Positions 1-9,878 of a stretch of 56,508 nt of DNA are shown in pieces. The notes beneath the pieces were generated by a model. That model was given only the letters and a program-made list of their open reading frames with translations, had not been told where the DNA came from and searched no databases. A program made the position numbers and the translations under genes. Source of the DNA: Balneolales bacterium (GTDB taxonomy: Bacteria > Bacteroidota > Rhodothermia > Balneolales > Cyclonatronaceae); contig JAIULZ010000007.1 of assembly GCA_022565805.1 (NCBI GenBank), positions 1 to 56,508 on the forward strand. Reading direction: 5' to 3'. Position 1 is the stretch's first letter. Each line of letters begins with the position of its first letter.

Positions 1-97
1 CAGGTAACAGGTAACAGGTAACAGGTAACAGGTAACAGGTAACAGGTAACAGGTATCAGGTATCAGGTATCAAGTATCAAGTATCAAGTATCAAGTA
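1..97. repeat. Degenerate heptamer tandem repeat
   Basis: A 7-bp unit is repeated almost 14 times in head-to-tail order: seven CAGGTAA, three CAGGTAT, three CAAGTAT and a final partial CAAGTA. The variants are sorted in blocks, so each change arose once and was then duplicated. The array begins at the first base and probably continues outside the window. It lies in non-coding DNA downstream of the minus-strand RpiR gene. No function is evident; slippage expansion explains the pattern. Confidence 0.95.
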
Positions 98-308
98 GCG
101 AATCTACTCATCGTTTCTTCGGTCCCCCGTCATTTCGTCCAGCGAATTAATGCGAATTCTGGAAGTTTTTTCCTGGCAGTTTTAAATGGCCAAGCAATAA
201 ACTAATTCCTAAACAAATTGTTAATTGTTAATTGCCCTTCAAACCAATTCAAAAACGATCATCATAAACCCGGCCAAAAGAACAACTCAGGTAGAAAAAC
301 GAATAGTT
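98..308. other. Intergenic stretch, no gene seen
   Basis: No convincing reading frame is present between the heptamer array and the end of the RpiR gene. The only recognisable element is a short AT-rich direct repeat at about 219-234 (two overlapping TTGTTAATTG units). The same word, as its complement, recurs at about 30818-30833 and 54199-54213. Confidence 0.5.
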
Positions 309-1178
309 TCAATCATAAAAGTGCCCGTTGTCTTTCATCATTTCGTTTATTTTGTACATGAATTTGAGCGTATTAGACTCGTCGCGCCGGGCAATTTCTG
401 TGATTAGTGCGTTTATTACCATCGATATGGCGGCTATGCTGTTTGTGAAAAGAAGATTTTCGCTCCGTACTGTTAAGAACTCATCGCACTGTTCAACAAT
501 TGGCGATGCCGGACTGTCTGTAATACCCACTACATTTACGCCCTGCTTTTTTGCCAGTTTTGCCAACGATATGGTTTCAACCGAATAGGGCGGAAAAGAA
601 AAACAAACGAGCACGTCTTTCGGACTCATAAACGCGAGCTGTTCTTCGGCGCTAAGCTGTAAACTGAGCATAGAAAAAGACCGCTTGGCTACCTGACCCA
701 AAGAATACGCCATAATCTGCCCCATCAGTGCAGATATGCCGAGTCCGAAGGTGTAAATGGTTTCTGCACCGGATAATAGGCTCACCACTTTATCAAAGCC
801 GGTCGGCGACAAATGCTCAATCGTTTTATTAATATTGGCAACATCTTGCCGTGCAACGCGGTGCAGCGAGCTCTCTTTCAAATCGTTTAGCAGCTTGTAA
901 TGTTCTACGTTTGCATACTGCTGCTGTAAGGCCTGCTGCAGAGCACCTTTAAAGTTTAGGTAGCCATCGAAGCCGAGACTTTGAGTAAAGCGAACAATTG
1001 TGGCCTTGGAAACACCCATTATTTGCTCCATTTCCGTAACCGACATAAAAGCGGCTTCCTTTAAATTAGCGCTTACAAAATCCGCAATTTTCTTTTGATT
1101 TTTGGGCAGATTCTCCCCTTCAGACGAAATCAGTTTCAGAATCTGATCTATACTATACACGCTGTTCGAGGAGTTCAT
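309..1178 (-). CDS. MurR/RpiR-family transcriptional regulator
   Basis: This 289-residue protein has the two-domain layout of RpiR regulators. The N-terminal helix-turn-helix domain covers roughly residues 1-85, with the recognition region near residues 47-73 (MGVSKATIVRFTQSLGF). A SIS sugar-phosphate-binding domain covers roughly residues 125-265 and includes the FGLGISA and FSFPPYS segments. Members usually respond to phosphosugars or amino-sugar phosphates; the ligand here cannot be told. The length is normal and the ATG start fits the family. It is the last gene of a minus-strand run after a peptidase T-like enzyme and an S51 hydrolase, with a 60-bp gap to the latter. No sugar catabolic gene is adjacent, so its target is unknown. 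Confidence 0.9.
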   Translation of the reverse strand: MNSSNSVYSIDQILKLISSEGENLPKNQKKIADFVSANLKEAAFMSVTEMEQIMGVSKATIVRFTQSLGFDGYLNFKGALQQALQQQYANVEHYKLLNDLKESSLHRVARQDVANINKTIEHLSPTGFDKVVSLLSGAETIYTFGLGISALMGQIMAYSLGQVAKRSFSMLSLQLSAEEQLAFMSPKDVLVCFSFPPYSVETISLAKLAKKQGVNVVGITDSPASPIVEQCDEFLTVRSENLLFTNSIAAISMVINALITEIARRDESNTLKFMYKINEMMKDNGHFYD

Positions 1179-1238
1179 TATATTTTTTTTGGTGATTGAT
1201 GTCTGCTGGATTACTCGATTTCTACGCTTGAAAGTCGT

Positions 1239-2168
1239 TTAATTATTTGAAACCGGCAGATAGATATCCGACATAATTTCTCCCTGCAGGCGAAACCGGC
1301 TGCCTGTTGGTAAAACATGCAATACTAAACCGGTAATTCCAAGGTATCTGTCTGGGTAAACGGCAGAAAAAGCTTCGGAGCCATCAATCAGCATAACCTG
1401 ACTCTCGCCAATTACTTCTGCCAATCCGTCGGGTTTAATCCACAAAGCGGTGGCTTCATCAATACCGGCAGCAAATGGAATCTGTTCATCCACCATCACA
1501 TTTATGAGGCGGTTTAGCCGGCTTCTGCGAATAAAATGCTGATCTACAATTAAATTGCTAACCAAGCCAAGACCCTCGCTCGTAATTACATTTTCGTGGC
1601 GAATTTGCCCGAATGCCTGCCGGAAGCCGTGTGCCTCATCACCTGTTATCATTCGCTTGCTTTGTACCGCCGTGCCTGCGCTTGTTCCCGCAATTACGGC
1701 TCCGTTATCGTATGCATGCCGAACCGCTGCCTTCATTTCTTCTGTGCCAAAATAATGCATAAGCTGCCGCTGATCCCCACCACTAAACCAGATACCCGAT
1801 GCATTCCGAATCTGCTCCAGAATTTCTGGACGGTTAATATCATTATCGGTAAGCATCATAATTCGGGCTTCTTTAGCTCCGTAACTAAGCAGCATATCTC
1901 TGTGCTCCCAGCCAATTGTGTCTGCAATTTCAGACGCCATGGGCACTACGATAAAGGTAGAATCCGGGCTAAGTGAAACTATTTTCTCCATGATGGATGC
2001 CGGCCGCGGACCGCCGCCAATCATAACCAGATTTCCACGGTTCAGACCGGAGTTAAGTCCAAAGTCTGTTTCGCCATCCATACGGCTATCGCAACCATAT
2101 CCTGACATAGCGAAAATACAAATCATGGTGAACAAGTAAATATATCTGAAAAATGAAAAACGGAGCAT
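1239..2168 (-). CDS. Cyanophycinase-like S51 peptidase lipoprotein
   Basis: The protein belongs to the S51 (peptidase E / cyanophycinase) fold. It shows the IGGGPRP opening, the IWFSGGDQRQL segment and the nucleophile elbow GTSAGTAV, whose serine is the expected catalytic residue. The frame is open to 2231, but that start would overlap the upstream peptidase. The ATG at 2168 starts directly at a signal sequence (MLRFSFFRYIYLF) ending in SGYGC, a plausible lipobox, so I prefer it. It would therefore be a lipid-anchored envelope hydrolase acting on peptides with beta-aspartyl or aspartyl bonds. It follows the M20 peptidase by 43 bp, so the two are probably co-transcribed in peptide degradation. 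True cyanophycin as a substrate is not implied. Confidence 0.85.
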   Translation of the reverse strand: MLRFSFFRYIYLFTMICIFAMSGYGCDSRMDGETDFGLNSGLNRGNLVMIGGGPRPASIMEKIVSLSPDSTFIVVPMASEIADTIGWEHRDMLLSYGAKEARIMMLTDNDINRPEILEQIRNASGIWFSGGDQRQLMHYFGTEEMKAAVRHAYDNGAVIAGTSAGTAVQSKRMITGDEAHGFRQAFGQIRHENVITSEGLGLVSNLIVDQHFIRRSRLNRLINVMVDEQIPFAAGIDEATALWIKPDGLAEVIGESQVMLIDGSEAFSAVYPDRYLGITGLVLHVLPTGSRFRLQGEIMSDIYLPVSNN

Positions 2169-2211
2169 TGTTGAGACTAAGGTTGAGGTTGAGCGGGGAA
2201 GTTTTTTTTTT

Positions 2212-3414
2212 TTATTGCCCGCTTTTTTCACTTTGTTCGGGCATTAATACAGCGCTGTTGGCAGACTCCATTTCTTTAAGCTCATCGTAAAAAGCGGAAA
2301 TCATATTTAGGCAAGAGCGCACATCCTCAATCAATACAAACTCGTTATCTGAGTGTGGATTTTGTGCTCCCACTCCCAAGTTTACGGCCGGAATTCCCGC
2401 TATATTCAGAACATTTGCATCGCTGCCGCCCGAATATACTGCCCCATTTGGCTTAAGGCCGGCGCGCTCCAGAATAGATTCGGTAAAAGAAATGAGCTCG
2501 GGCCATTTTTCCAGTGAATAAGGCTCAAAATCAACTTCTACCGAGAACCGAACCTTCCCTCCTCTTTCGGCAGCCTTTGTTGAAGCTATCTCAGAAAATT
2601 GTTGTGCAAGATTACGTATATCATCCTGATTAAACCCTCGTATCTCGCCGTTTATAGTGCAGGAATCCGGAATTAAGTTAGTCGCAGATCCACCGCTGAT
2701 ACTACCTATATTGCTTATAATTCCATTTGTTACGGGAAACATTTCCATTTCCGTTAGTACTTTGGCCGCCATTAAAATAGCGCTTATTCCACTCTTTGGG
2801 TCTACGGCGCTGTGGGCTGCTTTCCCAGAAAAATGGCATTCAAAAAGAGACATGCCGGCACAATTTTTAATATAGCTGCCGGGTCGCAATGCCGAATCAA
2901 AAATTATGGCCTTTTCTGGTCGGCATATTGAAAAGTCGAGGCTTTTGGCGCCCAGCATGCCGGCTTCTTCAGCAACTGTACAGATTCCAATAATATTTGG
3001 AGGATTTTCATCGTCGTTTAAACATATATCCAAAATATTTAAAAGCATGGATAAACCCCAGCGGTTATCTGCTCCAAGCTGCGCAGGAACAGAAGAAAAA
3101 ATCTTTTCATCATTTATATCAAAGACCGACTGCGACGTATCCCGCACCGTATCCATATGCGCCACAAAAGCGGTAACCGGCTTTGATAAATCGGTGGAGT
3201 TTGGAATCAGCCATAGATTCCCCTGATTTCCGCCCGTTTTAATGCGCGCATCATCCTCTTTTATTTTCATTGAAGCCTTATCAAAAAAGGAGCGAATAAA
3301 CCCGGCAACCCGATGTTCCCTTCCGGAAACGCCGGATATCCTGCTCAGCTCTTTAAAAAGACCGATCAGATTTTGCTGATTAATTTTATGCTTAATGTTT
3401 TGCGTTTGGGTCAT
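2212..3414 (-). CDS. Peptidase T-like M20 metallopeptidase
   Basis: This 400-residue protein is a two-zinc M20 aminopeptidase of the PepT/PepT2 type. Visible active-site elements are AHMDTV (His86, Asp88), LGADNRWG with the bridging aspartate at 116, TVAEEAGMLG with the Glu-Glu pair, and a C-terminal SGGSDANVL followed by NPHSDNEF, which carries the last histidine ligand. A lid/dimerisation domain lies between. There is no signal peptide, so it is cytoplasmic and would trim short peptides to amino acids. It is the first gene before the S51 lipoprotein and RpiR genes on the same strand. The residue after the bridging aspartate is Asn where classical PepT has Asp. Confidence 0.9.
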   Translation of the reverse strand: MTQTQNIKHKINQQNLIGLFKELSRISGVSGREHRVAGFIRSFFDKASMKIKEDDARIKTGGNQGNLWLIPNSTDLSKPVTAFVAHMDTVRDTSQSVFDINDEKIFSSVPAQLGADNRWGLSMLLNILDICLNDDENPPNIIGICTVAEEAGMLGAKSLDFSICRPEKAIIFDSALRPGSYIKNCAGMSLFECHFSGKAAHSAVDPKSGISAILMAAKVLTEMEMFPVTNGIISNIGSISGGSATNLIPDSCTINGEIRGFNQDDIRNLAQQFSEIASTKAAERGGKVRFSVEVDFEPYSLEKWPELISFTESILERAGLKPNGAVYSGGSDANVLNIAGIPAVNLGVGAQNPHSDNEFVLIEDVRSCLNMISAFYDELKEMESANSAVLMPEQSEKSGQ

Positions 3415-3511
3415 AAAAGTGCACTACGGCCGGAACTAATTTTCCGGAATAGCAAACGGTTAAAGATTTAGGATGAGATCTGAGTCATGCTTAATGACAA
3501 GCTATCGCAAA

Positions 3512-4558
3512 TCAGAAGCTTAGTGATACGCTTAGTCTTCGAATGCCGGGCAGAAATTCGTGCTCCGACCAAGAATAGTCGACCAGCACATCATAGCCGC
3601 TTAAATCGATAAGTAAGCCTCCCCCTACCGACCATTTCTGATCCGGATTGTTAAAGGTATACCCACCTCGTGCAAACACGCTGGCAAAGTCCATTTTGAT
3701 TTCGGCTTCCGAGCCCAGACTTAACATTTCGTAATTATCACTGGGATTCTTTAGATCTGCGGCCACAATCCAGCGTAGATAAGAAGTATTTACTGCATCA
3801 ATCACAGCGCCTACCTGAAAGTGTAGCGGCAGCGGGAAGCCCAGCGTTTCAAGATTGGTTAAAGGTCTGCGCGAAGGCGGCTCAGACGGATCGTTCGATG
3901 GAGGAATAAATCGTGCAAGGTCGGAGCCTTCGAAGCGCATATCGGCGCCAAAATTATGCACTGCCATACCCAGCGTGAGATTTCTGAAACCGAAATTATA
4001 CTGAGTACCGATGTCGAATGCGAGTCCGGAAGCGCGTTCATTCCAGATGCGCTGCGTTACATATTTTGCGGTAATTCCAACAGAAAATTGAGGCAGCAAA
4101 TGGCGGGCATAGGAAACGCCAATCATAAGATCGCCGGCGTCAAAAAAGCGTCCGGTGCCATCAGGCTGATCTACGGTTCTTATTTCCTGCTCCGGAACCG
4201 AAAGCGCCATCACGCTAACACCAAAGGTGCCGATTCCTTCGAAAGAAACAGCACCTGCAAATTGATTTACTTCGATATCTGCCCACCAGGGAATATTGGT
4301 AAACATGACTGAAGCCTGATTAATATGCGCTATTCCGGCAGGGTTCCAGAACATGGCCAGCGCATCGTCGGTTATACCAACAAACGCTCCTCCCATAGCC
4401 TCGGCCCGTGCCCCGGCATTAATTTTTAAAAACTGAGCTGTACTCGTGCCCACATTTGTAGACTGAGCCTGCACCTTAGCGCTTTTCCCGGAGTAAAACC
4501 CTGAGCTTAGAAGTATCAGTGTGGCTGCAAGTAAAGAATTGCGTAGTAATTTTAACAT
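3512..4558 (-). CDS. PorV/PorQ-family outer-membrane protein
   Basis: The 348-residue protein has an N-terminal signal peptide and then the hallmark opening of the PorV/UPF0164 family (FLKINAGARAEAMGGAFVG, then ALAMFWNPAGIA). It ends in an amphipathic strand with a terminal Phe (LSVSLSF), as expected for a beta-barrel assembled by BamA. PorV proteins are FadL-like barrels that shuttle T9SS cargo or form part of the secretion machinery. It is the third gene of a tight minus-strand set, 11 bp after a large T9SS-tailed protein and downstream of a TonB receptor. This suggests a dedicated receptor, cargo and barrel unit. Whether it is the general PorV or a specialised paralogue cannot be settled from this window. 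Confidence 0.88.
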   Translation of the reverse strand: MLKLLRNSLLAATLILLSSGFYSGKSAKVQAQSTNVGTSTAQFLKINAGARAEAMGGAFVGITDDALAMFWNPAGIAHINQASVMFTNIPWWADIEVNQFAGAVSFEGIGTFGVSVMALSVPEQEIRTVDQPDGTGRFFDAGDLMIGVSYARHLLPQFSVGITAKYVTQRIWNERASGLAFDIGTQYNFGFRNLTLGMAVHNFGADMRFEGSDLARFIPPSNDPSEPPSRRPLTNLETLGFPLPLHFQVGAVIDAVNTSYLRWIVAADLKNPSDNYEMLSLGSEAEIKMDFASVFARGGYTFNNPDQKWSVGGGLLIDLSGYDVLVDYSWSEHEFLPGIRRLSVSLSF

Positions 4559-4569
4559 ATATCCACTCC

Positions 4570-7377
4570 TTATTTAATTACAGCAAAACGACTGATGAAA
4601 TCACCCAAGTCGGATTTTACCATATAGATATAAATCCCGGGCGCGATTTCTCTTCCGCTTTCGGTTCGTAAATCCCAGCCAATTGTATCGGATGAGTCAT
4701 TTTTATGAATTGATTTCACCCTTTCACCTACCAGCGTAAAAATGTGGATGGTACATTCTGCGGGTAGGTTTCTGAAACGAAGAACACGTTCCGGCTCTCT
4801 CCTTTGCAGACTTATATCGGGCTCCCAGGCATTCGCCACCAAATACGGGTTGGGCACAACATGAATACGCGAAAGCACATCATCCTCGGGCTGAGTTGTT
4901 ATAAATCCGCTGTCTTTTTCGTAGCGGTAAATATCAAACTCGGTGGGAAAACGTACCATGCTTGTGGTGATGGCAAATGTGCTGTTTACGAGGTCTCCGG
5001 CCGTAATTCCATCCAGATTTAGCGTAAGACTAAAGCTGAATCTGGCAAGACTTATTTCGCCCCCGTTTACAATCGTATGATTAGTTTGTGAGCCATTCGA
5101 CTGCCGGGTTATCTGCACCTGAATGCTATCGGCCTGCGTTCCCGTAATTCTGCCGCTGTAGGTTTCGGCTATGAGCGCATCAAAATTGGCCTGCTCTATA
5201 TTTACAGAAATTCTGCTTGAGCTTCGTTCAATAGAAAATGGATTGTGTTTCAGCTTCACTGCCACGCCATCGGTGGTTATAAACTCTGTATCGCGCTGAT
5301 AAAATCTTTTAGGAAGAACAGCATCACCCGTTATTAAACTTATAACCTCTACCGAAGGAACAATCCGAAGCTCATCGCCAGCCTGAGGCCTTAAATCGGC
5401 GTCTTCTGATCCCTCGAAAAATGTAAATGCGATAAAATCTTCTTCTATTTCATAGCGCTGACCAGGAATGTATGCTTCATTTCTTATTCGGTTTCGGCCG
5501 GCTGCATCGTTTCTTACAGAAAATACGTCGGGTTCGCTCCAGGTTACCGTAAAACTTGTCGCGGGCGTTTTGGAAGCATCTATAGCTTCGCTTGTAACCG
5601 TGGTAAGAATATTGGTTACCGGCCTTGCCATTCTGCTGAAACGCACTTCATATTCTCCGAAATCGGTATCCAGCGGATTTAGCACCCGCAGAAAAACGGA
5701 GTCTGTAGAAATTCCTCTTGCGTGGTCGGCCAGACGCACCTGCGAACTCATCCAGTTTGTGGCATTTCCTTGTGGGGTAACTACGGCGATATTAATTTCG
5801 TCTTCGCTGTTTCCAATAGGCGATTCCAGCGAGCCAATGCCGGGTAAACCGCTGTCGTAGGCCGTAAGACTGTACCAGTATGTAAATCCTTCGCGTACGG
5901 TATCGTCGGTAAAACTGTACTGAATTCCGTCTTCATCTTTATCAAAAACTGCAATAGGCACCGGATCTGCGCCTACATTCGGGTTTCGGTTTCGATCGAT
6001 CTGATCCCAGCTTCGTCCGTTATCGATCGAGCGATACAGCCGGTATCCCTGAAAATCGAACTCGCCCGTAAATGGATCAGGCTCGGTTTCGCTGCGATTA
6101 TCCCAGGCAAGCGTTATGGCGTCGTTTGTTGCATACGCGCGCAATTCTGGCCTTGGTGGAGCCGAAGGTAGCACCCAATTATTTTGATACGCCTGATGAA
6201 TATTCTCTACCGTTTCGCGAATTCCCGGATAGTCGGGGCCGGCAACTACGGCAATAACAAAGCTAAGCGTATCTCCTGGCGCAAATGTATACGGTCCCGA
6301 AGCTGAATTATTTACCAGATCGATTCCTGTTGCAGGAATAGTGCTAAGGTCGTCTATTCTTCTTCCTGGCTCTACCGGATGGAAAAAAGATGGCCAAAGC
6401 TCCTCCGGTACCATATCGTAATTGGAAGTATACACCCCGTAAAACCAGTTCGGATCTTCGTCGAGTAATGGAGTATCCTGCCATAGATTATAGTGTAAAT
6501 CGGTCATTCCAAGCTGTTCTCCATTAATCTCGGGCGTGGAAACCCAACTGAGGCCAAAATGACCGGTTGGCCCGCCCCAGTCTGGCGAAAATCCATTATC
6601 GAAATAGTAGAAAAAATCGAGATCCTCATCCAGCTTCATACGATCATTCAAATATCCTGCATAATCTGTACCGGGACGATTGCCAATATCGAAGTCGCTG
6701 TACATTCCAAAATACATGTCTTCATAGGTATTTTGTGAATGATTTACTACGTCGAAAGTAAAAATAACCGCATCTCTGATAAGCGGAAAGGCAAAAGAGT
6801 AACCAGTTTGATAAATGCTGATGTTCAGAATCTCTTCGCGGTTCAGGCTGTCGTTATACGCCGCATACGTATCCTGATCAGAAATAATAATAGGGTTTCC
6901 GTCGGCATCCTGCACCGGCCAGCCGCGGGACGGCCATGTTGTGGGGTCTGTAGAAGTTGCCACCCGAACCGACTCTGGATTGTTAAAACCAAATTCGGCT
7001 TCCCACTCTTCGTTAGAAGTATTGCGGCCCTGAATTACGTTTCCCGGTATTAACACCACCGGATTAAGCTGAAAAATATACTCCTGCTCAGAATTAATCG
7101 GATATTCCCCGGATACGCCAATAGCGTTAGAGCGTGCATATAGTTTACCCCTGTTTTCGATAAACATGCCGATATTACTGCGGTTATGGGTAGTAAAACC
7201 CCGGTCTTGTATGCCAAGCAAGCCAGCCTCCCCGTCGCCGGGAATAACCACTTTCTCTTTTGAACGGGCTCTTTCATCGGGAGAACTGCTCCCGCTTTGT
7301 TGCGCAAAAACAAATGTTCCTGATGCGAACAGAAGCAGAACAAAGGTAATAAACAGACGTACGGCTGATTTTATCAT
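4570..7377 (-). CDS. Large secreted protein with T9SS C-terminal sorting domain
   Basis: The frame is open from 7449, but the ATG at 7377 starts a clean signal peptide (MIKSAVRLFITFVLLLFASG, cut near FAQQ). It also leaves only 2 bp after the stop of the upstream TonB receptor, so it is preferred; the protein is then about 935 residues. A fibronectin type III-like segment lies near the middle (EFDFQGYRLYRSIDNGRSW onward). The C-terminus is a FlgD-like type A sorting domain: VVPNPYLVANAWEP, then a core ending in GIYIYMVKSDLG. It is exported by the Sec system and then T9SS and is probably surface-exposed. The N-terminal two thirds match no enzyme I recognise. Close coupling to the TonB receptor and the PorV-like protein suggests one envelope complex. 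Confidence 0.82.
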   Translation of the reverse strand: MIKSAVRLFITFVLLLFASGTFVFAQQSGSSSPDERARSKEKVVIPGDGEAGLLGIQDRGFTTHNRSNIGMFIENRGKLYARSNAIGVSGEYPINSEQEYIFQLNPVVLIPGNVIQGRNTSNEEWEAEFGFNNPESVRVATSTDPTTWPSRGWPVQDADGNPIIISDQDTYAAYNDSLNREEILNISIYQTGYSFAFPLIRDAVIFTFDVVNHSQNTYEDMYFGMYSDFDIGNRPGTDYAGYLNDRMKLDEDLDFFYYFDNGFSPDWGGPTGHFGLSWVSTPEINGEQLGMTDLHYNLWQDTPLLDEDPNWFYGVYTSNYDMVPEELWPSFFHPVEPGRRIDDLSTIPATGIDLVNNSASGPYTFAPGDTLSFVIAVVAGPDYPGIRETVENIHQAYQNNWVLPSAPPRPELRAYATNDAITLAWDNRSETEPDPFTGEFDFQGYRLYRSIDNGRSWDQIDRNRNPNVGADPVPIAVFDKDEDGIQYSFTDDTVREGFTYWYSLTAYDSGLPGIGSLESPIGNSEDEINIAVVTPQGNATNWMSSQVRLADHARGISTDSVFLRVLNPLDTDFGEYEVRFSRMARPVTNILTTVTSEAIDASKTPATSFTVTWSEPDVFSVRNDAAGRNRIRNEAYIPGQRYEIEEDFIAFTFFEGSEDADLRPQAGDELRIVPSVEVISLITGDAVLPKRFYQRDTEFITTDGVAVKLKHNPFSIERSSSRISVNIEQANFDALIAETYSGRITGTQADSIQVQITRQSNGSQTNHTIVNGGEISLARFSFSLTLNLDGITAGDLVNSTFAITTSMVRFPTEFDIYRYEKDSGFITTQPEDDVLSRIHVVPNPYLVANAWEPDISLQRREPERVLRFRNLPAECTIHIFTLVGERVKSIHKNDSSDTIGWDLRTESGREIAPGIYIYMVKSDLGDFISRFAVIK

Positions 7378-7379
7378 AA

Positions 7380-9878
7380 TTAGAAAGTATATCGGATGCC
7401 AAAGTTGACGGTGCGGGGAGGAAACCAGTTCGATGGATTCAGAATCCATTCCTCAGACTGTGGCCGGAGAGTAAATTCATCCGGACGACCAGTGTCGGTA
7501 TAAATATTCCGCACGTTTCTGCGGTTGGTCAAATTGGTGATGTTCGTAAAAATGCTCATTTGCTGTCTGCCGCTAATCGTAAAGGAACGGCTGGCAAAAA
7601 CATCTACCGTATACGTTATCGGATAGCGCTCGCTGTTTCGGTCAACGAAACCGATATCGCGTCCGGTTGGTGTGTACGGATAGCCCGATGAACCGCTTAT
7701 CACAATGCCCATTATTGAATTGGCGAAAGGCCGGATATTAAAAAACTGCGGACCATCGCTCTCGCCCATATTAAGCGTAGCGCGAATATTAAGAAGATGC
7801 CGCTTGTCGAAATCCAGGAAATAAAGGCGGGATGATGGCAGCCTTCGCGGGAAACCCTCCAGCTCCGAACTCGCGCTTCCTTTTGCGATGCTGTAGGTAT
7901 AGGAGCCAATTACATCCAGATTTCGGGTTAGCCTCAGATCGGTGCTTAGCTCGAAACCGCGCACATTCGCATAGGCTTCGTTCACAAATACCGAATACGA
8001 GGTAAATGCGGGCCTGTCGTTTACCAAAGCTCCCTGCGGAATATATTCGGTACCGATTAACCCCCTGATATCTTTGTAATACGCCGATAAAGTAACCGCG
8101 GCGCGCTCAGAAAACTGATGAATTAGTCCGAATTCGTAGGCCGTTGTGCGCTGCGCATCAAGGTCTGGTGAACCAAAGAGAGGCTCGCGGGTACCGAATT
8201 CGTAGAAATTATTTTCGTAGATATAGCGAAAATCAGGATTCTGGAAGAAACGACCGTAGCTAAAACGCAAAATGGAGTTGGCGGAAATCGGATGAGAAAT
8301 TCCGATTCTGGGACTAAACTGATATATGGGCTCTGAGCTCACTTCTGTTTCTTCCCGCAACGGGTCTGCGCGGAAATTTGAGCGCTGATTCGCAAAATCG
8401 AAGCGAAGACCAATATTTAGCACAAAATTGTCTTGCTCTATTTTGTCCTGAACATAAATGGCACCTTCGTACGGGCGCTGCCCTCTAACATCGGTAATGT
8501 AGGGCTGTACAGCCTGTATATTTATGATTTCGAACCAGTCTATATTAAACTGCTGGAACTGCACACCGGCCTTTATTTCATGAGTGTTATTCGGTGCCCA
8601 AATAAGGTCTGCGCGGGCATTTATGGTAGATGTTGTGGTTTCTTCCCGCGAAGTAGGATTTGCCGAAGCATAAAACTCTCCGACAAATTCCGGGTTTCTG
8701 AAGGTTACCGACTGCAGATAATCTTCTACCGGCTTATCCAAACCACGGAAATAATCTTGCCAGAAATAGCTTACCGTTGCATTTAATGCCATTCTTGAAG
8801 TAAGGCTCTGCGTGAGCTGTATCATACCCTGAAAACTTTCAGCTTCCTGAAAATTCCAGCTATCGGGTATGTATTTGTACGAATGGTTGTAGGTCTGATA
8901 ATTTTCCTGAGAATAGCGGCCGGAGAAATTTAGCTTGGTGCCGGGTCTTGGTCTTAGCGTAAACTTGGCGAAAGCATTGTAGCCATTATCGTAGCCAAAT
9001 GGCGTAAACGGATTTTCATCATAATGCTCTGCAGAAATAAGAAAGCTAAGCCGGTCGCGAATAATTGGTCCGTCGAGTCGGAAAGCGTATAAATTACTGG
9101 CCGGTCTGCCAAAAAGCGTATCAGATTGCTCATTTATAAATCCAAACGACTGATTTACCTCAGCTAAGCCACGGTAAGTATTGCCACCTTCGCGAGTGGT
9201 AATATTAACCACACCCGACATTGCGTTTCCATATTCAGCGTTAAATGTACCTGATAAAAGCGTAAGCTCTTCTATCATGTCGTTGCCGATATTGGTTGCA
9301 GCCGTGCCGCTTACCGGGTCGCGAACCATAATTCCATCAACCATAAAAGCAACTTCATTCGAGCGCCCACCACGCACGTTAAAAGATCGCCGGCCTGCCG
9401 AAACTACGCCACTTTGCAGGCTTACCACATCCGCAAAGTTTTGCACCGGCAGCGATTTAATCTGATCTCCAGAAATGGTCTGCCGTGTAGCTGTTTCATC
9501 TTTTCGAATAAGTGGCTGCTCGGCAATTACCACAACCTCGTCTCCGCTGAGCGCAGGGTCGGTTTGCATGGCTACATCTATTCGTGTGGTTAAATCGGTG
9601 CGAACAACCACATTCTCGATGCGCTGTGTTTGGTAGCCCACATAGGTTATGCGTAGCGTGTATGTTCCGGGCCCTACATTAAGGATAATGTACTCTCCAT
9701 CCAGATTTGTGGATGCGCCCTGCCCTGTTTCCAGGATAAAGACGTTTGCCCCGATCAGTTCTTCTCCGGTTCGCGCATCTGTAATTCGCCCCGCAATTAT
9801 GTCTGCCAAAGCAGTTTCAGTAATCCCCTGACCAAAAACCAACAGTGCCAGGACGAAAAATGAACGTAGTTTCCCCAT
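7380..9878 (-). CDS. TonB-dependent outer-membrane receptor
   Basis: The ATG at 9878 gives a signal peptide (MGKLRSFFVLALLVFGQG); the longer frame to 9965 adds non-signal sequence. In order: a carboxypeptidase regulatory-like domain (IAGRITDARTGEELIGANV, then GEYIILNVGPGTYTLRITYVGYQ), a plug domain (DQIKSLPVQNFADVVSLQSG, VRGGRSNEVAFMVDGI), and a 22-strand-type barrel ending in the beta-signal NFGIRYTF. It is a SusC-like or siderophore-type importer without an adjacent SusD. The next gene begins 2 bp after its stop and encodes a T9SS cargo protein, followed by a PorV-like barrel, so the three are almost certainly one transcript. The substrate is unknown. Confidence 0.9.
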   Translation of the reverse strand: MGKLRSFFVLALLVFGQGITETALADIIAGRITDARTGEELIGANVFILETGQGASTNLDGEYIILNVGPGTYTLRITYVGYQTQRIENVVVRTDLTTRIDVAMQTDPALSGDEVVVIAEQPLIRKDETATRQTISGDQIKSLPVQNFADVVSLQSGVVSAGRRSFNVRGGRSNEVAFMVDGIMVRDPVSGTAATNIGNDMIEELTLLSGTFNAEYGNAMSGVVNITTREGGNTYRGLAEVNQSFGFINEQSDTLFGRPASNLYAFRLDGPIIRDRLSFLISAEHYDENPFTPFGYDNGYNAFAKFTLRPRPGTKLNFSGRYSQENYQTYNHSYKYIPDSWNFQEAESFQGMIQLTQSLTSRMALNATVSYFWQDYFRGLDKPVEDYLQSVTFRNPEFVGEFYASANPTSREETTTSTINARADLIWAPNNTHEIKAGVQFQQFNIDWFEIINIQAVQPYITDVRGQRPYEGAIYVQDKIEQDNFVLNIGLRFDFANQRSNFRADPLREETEVSSEPIYQFSPRIGISHPISANSILRFSYGRFFQNPDFRYIYENNFYEFGTREPLFGSPDLDAQRTTAYEFGLIHQFSERAAVTLSAYYKDIRGLIGTEYIPQGALVNDRPAFTSYSVFVNEAYANVRGFELSTDLRLTRNLDVIGSYTYSIAKGSASSELEGFPRRLPSSRLYFLDFDKRHLLNIRATLNMGESDGPQFFNIRPFANSIMGIVISGSSGYPYTPTGRDIGFVDRNSERYPITYTVDVFASRSFTISGRQQMSIFTNITNLTNRRNVRNIYTDTGRPDEFTLRPQSEEWILNPSNWFPPRTVNFGIRYTF

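Noticed and set aside
1239-2231. S51 lipoprotein starting at 2231
   Set aside because: This start would overlap the upstream peptidase and place 21 Lys/Ser-rich residues before a good lipoprotein signal; the ATG at 2168 is better.
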